This document shows positions 60,380 through 64,000 of a stretch of DNA of 64,000 nt, piece by piece. The notes beneath the pieces are model-generated. The model saw nothing but the letters and a program-made list of their open reading frames with translations. It did no database searches and was not told the origin of the DNA. The first letter of the stretch is position 1. Each line of letters opens with the position of its first letter. The stretch covers positions 4,993,001 to 5,057,000 of the forward strand of contig NZ_CP109434.1 of NCBI RefSeq assembly GCF_036227105.1. Reading direction: 5' to 3'. The position numbers were made by a program, and so were the translations under genes. Source of the DNA: Amycolatopsis sp. NBC_01488 (GTDB taxonomy: Bacteria > Actinomycetota > Actinomycetes > Mycobacteriales > Pseudonocardiaceae).

Positions 60380-61876
60380 GTGACCGACCGCATCAGCCAC
60401 TGGATCGACGGCAAGCCGTTCACCGGGACCGCCGAGCGCTCGGGCGAGGTGTTCGACCCCGCGACCGGGCAGGTCCGGGCGCACGTCGACTTCGCCGGTG
60501 ACGCCGAGGTCGAAGCCGCCGTCGCCGCGGCCAAGGCGGCGCTGCCGGGCTGGCGCGGGACGTCCCTGGCCGGCCGGACGCGGGTGCTGTTCGCCTTCCG
60601 CGAGCTTCTGGCCGCGCGCAAGCACGAGCTGGCGAAGATCGTCACGAGCGAGCACGGCAAGGTCGAGTCCGACGCCGCGGGCGAGGTCGCGCGGGCGATC
60701 GAGAACGTCGAGTTCGCCTGCGGCGCGGCTCAGCTGCTGAAGGGCGGCTTCAGCGAGAACGCGTCCACCGGTGTCGACGTCTACTCGATCGCGCAGCCGC
60801 TCGGCGTGGTCGGGGTGATCTCGCCGTTCAACTTCCCGGCGATGGTGCCGCTGTGGTTCGTCCCGAACGCACTCGCCTGCGGGAACACCGTCGTGCTCAA
60901 GCCGAGCGAGAAGGACCCGTCGGCGGCGGTGTTCATCGCGGAGCTGTTCGCCGAGGCCGGGCTGCCCGCGGGCGCGCTGAACGTGCTGCACGGCGACAAG
61001 GCGGCGGTGGACGGGCTCCTCACGCATGCCGACGTCAAGGCGATCTCGTTCGTCGGGTCGACGCCGATCGCGCGCTACGTCTACGAAACCGGCACCCGGC
61101 ACGGCAAGCGCGTGCAGGCACTCGGCGGCGCGAAGAACCACATGGTCGTCCTGCCGGACGCGGACCTCGACCTGGCCGCTGACGCGGCGGTGTCGGCCGG
61201 GTTCGGCTCGGCGGGCGAGCGCTGCATGGCGGTGTCGGTGGTCGTCGCGGTCGACCCGGTCGGCGACGCGCTGGTGGCGAAGATCACCGAGCGGATGGCC
61301 CGGCTGCGCGTCGGCGACGGCCGCGAGCCGTCGTCCGAGATGGGTCCCCTGGTGACGGCGGCCCACCACGCGCGGGTCGCGTCCTATGTGGACGCCGGGG
61401 TGACCGAGGGCGCGTCCTTGGTGGTGGACGGGCGCGGGATCGAGGTTTCCGGTGCCCCGGACGGGTTCTGGCTGGGCCCGACGCTGTTCGACCACGTCCG
61501 CCCGGAGATGTCGGTCTACACGGACGAGATCTTCGGCCCGGTGCTGTCGGTGGCGCGCACGGCTTCCTACGACGACGCGCTGGAGCTGATCAACGCCAAC
61601 CCGTACGGCAACGGCGTGGCGATCTTCACCGGCGACGGGTCGTCGGCGCGGCGGTTCCAGAACGAGGTCGAGGTCGGGATGGTCGGGGTGAACGTGCCGA
61701 TCCCGGTGCCGGTGGGGTACTACTCCTTCGGCGGCTGGAAGGACTCGCTGTTCGGGGACAGCCACGCTTACGGGCCGGAGGGCTTCCACTTCTTCACGCG
61801 GACGAAGGTCGTGACGTCGCGGTGGCCCGACCGGTCGCACGCCGGGGTGAACCTGGGCTTCCCGCGCAACTCCTGA
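60380..61876 (+). CDS. mmsA: CoA-acylating methylmalonate-semialdehyde dehydrogenase
   Basis: A 498-residue aldehyde dehydrogenase that turns methylmalonate or malonate semialdehyde into propionyl- or acetyl-CoA with loss of CO2. ISPFNFPAMVPLWF and FVGSTPIARYVYETGTRHGKRVQALGGAKNHMVVLPDA are the subfamily signature, with catalytic Cys282 in GSAGERCMAVS. Malonate semialdehyde arises from beta-alanine, so the enzyme fits the end of pyrimidine breakdown. The GTG at 60380 has AAGGAG upstream; an ATG nine codons earlier is possible. Confidence 0.92.
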   Translation: MTDRISHWIDGKPFTGTAERSGEVFDPATGQVRAHVDFAGDAEVEAAVAAAKAALPGWRGTSLAGRTRVLFAFRELLAARKHELAKIVTSEHGKVESDAAGEVARAIENVEFACGAAQLLKGGFSENASTGVDVYSIAQPLGVVGVISPFNFPAMVPLWFVPNALACGNTVVLKPSEKDPSAAVFIAELFAEAGLPAGALNVLHGDKAAVDGLLTHADVKAISFVGSTPIARYVYETGTRHGKRVQALGGAKNHMVVLPDADLDLAADAAVSAGFGSAGERCMAVSVVVAVDPVGDALVAKITERMARLRVGDGREPSSEMGPLVTAAHHARVASYVDAGVTEGASLVVDGRGIEVSGAPDGFWLGPTLFDHVRPEMSVYTDEIFGPVLSVARTASYDDALELINANPYGNGVAIFTGDGSSARRFQNEVEVGMVGVNVPIPVPVGYYSFGGWKDSLFGDSHAYGPEGFHFFTRTKVVTSRWPDRSHAGVNLGFPRNS

Positions 61877-61906
61877 AGCCGGCCGACGCCTTCGCCGCGG
61901 TCGGTG

Positions 61907-62401
61907 CTACGCCGGCAGGACGTTGATCAGCAGCTTCGTGCGCGGAGCGATCAGCACGGTGTTGACCCGGTCCGGCCGGATCCGCTCGCGCAGCTTCCGC
62001 TCCAGCGGGTAGGTCCGGCCGCCGGCGCGGAGGCTGAACGTTTCGACGCTCTTGTACCCCTCCGGGCTGCGGTGCAGGCCGATCGGATACTGGTCGGTGA
62101 GGCGTTCGCGGTCGAAGTCGTGGGTCCAGCCCGTGACCGCGACCAGCCGGCCGTCGAAGGCGTCGGCGAGCCGCCGCCAGCAGACGAACGCGAACCAGCC
62201 GGTGATCGCCAAGAGCGGGACGACGGTGCCCAGCACTTCGCCGGCGGTCGCCGCCACGGTGGCGATACCCACCGTCGCCACGAGCGCGGCGAGCCCCACC
62301 ACCGCGGCGAACCAGAAGGTGAGGTCGAGCAGCTTGCCGCGCTGCGCGGGGTGGAGCCGGCCGCCGCGGTTGGCCAGCTCCACCTCGGCCTGCTCGATCA
62401 C
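61907..62401 (-). CDS. Two-helix membrane protein, T7SS-associated
   Basis: A 164-residue protein, not recognised. Two hydrophobic helices lie at about residues 24-44 and 51-69 (FAAVVGLAALVATVGIATVAA; VLGTVVPLLAITGWFAFV). The C-terminal soluble part (TYPLERKLRERIRPDRVNTVLIAPRTKLLINVLPA) is short and basic. The GTG overlaps the upstream gene stop as GTGA, so it is part of the secretion-type operon. It may be a membrane partner of the 62398 protein. Confidence 0.6.
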   Translation of the reverse strand: MIEQAEVELANRGGRLHPAQRGKLLDLTFWFAAVVGLAALVATVGIATVAATAGEVLGTVVPLLAITGWFAFVCWRRLADAFDGRLVAVTGWTHDFDRERLTDQYPIGLHRSPEGYKSVETFSLRAGGRTYPLERKLRERIRPDRVNTVLIAPRTKLLINVLPA

Positions 62402-63603
62402 TCGCCCTCGCCTTCGGGGTGGTCCTTCTCGTAGGCCTCGGTCGCCTCGTGGTACCGGTCGTACTGCTCGTTCTCCTGGCGGCGGCCCTCGGTCGCCACG
62501 CCGACCGTGTCGGCGGTGTTCCAGCGCACCTTCTCGTCCGGGTCGAGGACCTTGTGCTGGTTCAGCACGCTGCGGCCGTCCTCGGAGTACTTGTCGCCGA
62601 GGCCTTCGACCTTCTCGCGGCCCGGGACGCGTTCCTTGGCGGCGTCGCTCCACCCCTTCGCCGTGTCCTCGGCGGACTTCGCCTCCTTGCCCGCCTGCTT
62701 GAGCTCGTTGGCCTTGCGCTCGATGTTCGCGGCCGTGTCGACGCTCTTGTCCACGAGCTTGTCGACGCCCTTGCCCACCTTCTTCAGCGCGTTCGCCGCG
62801 CCTTCGAGGGCCGCCTTCGACTTGCCCGCGCCCTTCGCCAGGCTCTCGAGCTTCTCGACGACCTTCGTGATGCGCGTGCTGATCTTCTCGGCGAGCACGC
62901 CGCCCTCGACGACCGAGTCGGCGATGAACGCCGCGATCGTGCCGCCGAAGGTGCACCAGGACGCGGCCAGCGCGGCCAGGGCCTTGATGATCAGCTCGCC
63001 GACGAACGACGAGATCATGTCGCGGATCAGCCCGCGCTCGGTGCCGACCAGCGCCGCGCCGACGTTCATGGCCGTCGACGCGTCCCCGGCGTGCGACGCC
63101 GCGCCGCGCAGGACGCCGACGTAGCTTTCGGCCGTTCGCTGGTAGGCCTCGGCGGACCCGCAGTCGCTGAAGGACTGCTGGACCTTCTTCGCCTGCTGCT
63201 CGTAGCTCTCGGCCGTCTCGGTGAGCTGCTTGGAGATGTTCGTCCAGGTCACGGCCTTGGCGGTGACGGCTTCGGGCTTGCCGGCGAGCTTGTCCAGGCC
63301 GTCCTTGAGGAAGCTGATGTGCTCGATCAGCCAGCCGACCCCGGCACTCGCCAGCGTGCCGAGCGGGTCCATCGCCGCGCCGAGCAGGTCGAGGGCGTCG
63401 GTGCCGACGTCCATCGCGAGGTTGCCCCAGTCGCCGTTGCGCGCGTCGGTGAGCGTCGACGCGGCGTCGCTGAAGATGCCGGCGCCGCTCGTCTGGGCGT
63501 TGACGTTGTCGAGCTCACCCTTCGAGCCGTCACCCATGCCGGTGGTGAAGCCGCCCGGCGACTCGGCCGTCGCGACCAGCGGGTTCTCCTGCGTCTCGGT
63601 CAT
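62398..63603 (-). CDS. Large helical protein, likely type VII secretion substrate or partner
   Basis: A 401-residue protein, not recognised by domain. Residues 1-60 are a Gly/Ala-rich N-terminus; then a helical segment resembling WXG100/PPE-type helical proteins (WTNISKQLTETAESYEQQAKKVQQSFSDC). A central hydrophobic, Gly/Ala stretch (about 190-235) may cross a membrane. A long lysine-rich coiled-coil-like part and an acidic tail ending HPEGEGE follow. There is no signal peptide. The gene is translationally coupled to the DUF2580-type gene and to the membrane gene. Toxin function is possible but not shown. Confidence 0.6.
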   Translation of the reverse strand: MTETQENPLVATAESPGGFTTGMGDGSKGELDNVNAQTSGAGIFSDAASTLTDARNGDWGNLAMDVGTDALDLLGAAMDPLGTLASAGVGWLIEHISFLKDGLDKLAGKPEAVTAKAVTWTNISKQLTETAESYEQQAKKVQQSFSDCGSAEAYQRTAESYVGVLRGAASHAGDASTAMNVGAALVGTERGLIRDMISSFVGELIIKALAALAASWCTFGGTIAAFIADSVVEGGVLAEKISTRITKVVEKLESLAKGAGKSKAALEGAANALKKVGKGVDKLVDKSVDTAANIERKANELKQAGKEAKSAEDTAKGWSDAAKERVPGREKVEGLGDKYSEDGRSVLNQHKVLDPDEKVRWNTADTVGVATEGRRQENEQYDRYHEATEAYEKDHPEGEGE

Positions 63604-63926
63604 GCCGGGAGCTCCTTGCCGATGCCCTCGATCAGGCACTTCGTCTTCTCTTCGTGGTCGCGGAACGCCGTGTGCGCGGTCTTCACCCGGTCCGCGACGT
63701 CGTGGCCGGCCTCGACCGCCGCGCTCAGGAAGCTGTCGGCGGTGTCCACCCAGCCCTGGATCGGCACCGCGAACACCTGCCCGACCAGCCCGAACGCGTC
63801 GAAGTCGAGCGCGCCGGCGGTGCCGGCGGCGTCGACCGCCTGCTGCACCCGGTCGGCGATCTCGCGGATCTCGCCCTCGTGCCCGCCGAGGACGTCGAAG
63901 TCGACCTTCATCGCTTCGCCCGCCAT
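63600..63926 (-). CDS. ESX-1 EspC-like (DUF2580) type VII secretion target
   Basis: A 108-residue helical protein. The DUF2580 layout is clear: VDFDVLGGHEGEIREIADRVQQAVDAAGTAGALDFDAFG, then a helix rich in small and acidic residues, ending in CLIEGIGKELPA. Related proteins pair with larger partners for export through ESX-type systems. The ATG at 63926 overlaps the upstream stop as TGATG. Its 3' end overlaps the 62398 gene as ATGA. Confidence 0.7.
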   Translation of the reverse strand: MAGEAMKVDFDVLGGHEGEIREIADRVQQAVDAAGTAGALDFDAFGLVGQVFAVPIQGWVDTADSFLSAAVEAGHDVADRVKTAHTAFRDHEEKTKCLIEGIGKELPA

Positions 63927-64000
63927 CACAGCCCCCTGCGCAGGATCGGGCCGCCGAAGTCGTCGTCGTCTTCCGGGCGCGGCGGCCGGGCCGGGCGCGC
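63926..64000 (-). CDS. C-terminus of an unknown upstream gene (partial)
   Basis: The last 24 codons and stop of a gene that starts beyond the right edge. The tail is a Pro/Arg-rich stretch, then EDDDDFGGPILRRGL. It overlaps the DUF2580 gene by one base (TGATG), so it is the first visible part of the same operon. A nucleoid-associated YbaB/EbfC-type protein is one possibility in such loci; the visible part cannot decide. Confidence 0.6.
   Translation of the reverse strand, partial: ARPARPPRPEDDDDFGGPILRRGL

Overview
This is a 64 kb piece of a high-GC actinobacterial chromosome, most likely Amycolatopsis or another member of the Pseudonocardiaceae. The signs are strong GC bias, many GTG and TTG starts, many 1 to 4 base start/stop overlaps, F420-type flavoproteins, a DasR-type dre site, a subtilisin-inhibitor-like protein and type VII secretion genes. 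The core order (nadD, rsfS, gpgP, octT, degV, comEA, comEC, holA, rpsT, lepA, the sulfite reductase/cysH operon, hemW) follows the Mycobacterium tuberculosis segment from Rv2421c to Rv2388c as I remember it, with accessory genes inserted between the core blocks. No phage, insertion sequence, CRISPR array, rRNA or tRNA was seen.

Region by region. 0-7 kb: a cut-off SDR gene divergent from a TetR regulator, two small oxidoreductase/monooxygenase genes, an E. coli-type argS, an MFS symporter, and a RecQ helicase with a C-terminal phosphoribosyltransferase-like signature. 7-17.3 kb: the nadD-rsfS-gpgP-octT-degV-comEA-comEC series, a DUF4231 membrane protein, a threonine-synthase-like gene behind a class I SAM riboswitch, then holA and rpsT. 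17.3-32.6 kb: an EamA exporter, a VOC protein, a methyltransferase, lepA, a Uma2 nuclease, a secreted GH20 hexosaminidase with a dre operator, nitronate monooxygenase, an amino-acid permease, an alpha/beta hydrolase, a secreted RNase with its barstar inhibitor, an enoyl-CoA hydratase-like gene and a secreted protein.

32.7-38.5 kb: the complete assimilatory sulfate operon (sulfite reductase, zinc-ribbon protein, cysH, cysD, cysN, chelatase). Its genes overlap or nearly overlap, and it is preceded by a 28-codon leader peptide of the RRHVDLLR type. 38.5-39.3 kb: two divergent gene remnants (TetR and VOC) that lost their 5' ends at one shared junction. 39.3-48.5 kb: hemW, an oxidoreductase, a TetR regulator with a four-site operator array, a SnoaL-type gene, a siderophore-interacting protein, a serine hydrolase, a GNAT, a frameshifted flavin monooxygenase and a secreted peptidase.

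48.6-53.3 kb holds a hydantoin/reductive pyrimidine catabolism operon (NCS1 permease, carbamoyl hydrolase, dihydropyrimidinase, LLM flavoprotein). 58.5-61.9 kb holds a PucR regulator and a methylmalonate/malonate semialdehyde dehydrogenase, which would fit the same pathway. Between them lie a two-component system, a DUF4153 membrane protein, an XRE/DUF5753 regulator and a subtilisin-inhibitor-like protein. The right end (61.9-64 kb) is part of a type VII secretion-associated operon.

The most interesting signals are regulatory: the SAM riboswitch on a thrC-like gene, which raises a methionine-pathway role; the cysteine-operon leader peptide; the four TetR operators spaced 18 bp apart; two structured leaders that overlap a Shine-Dalgarno site (EamA and Uma2); a perfect CRP-type site before nadD; and a 13-bp inverted repeat between pucR and mmsA.
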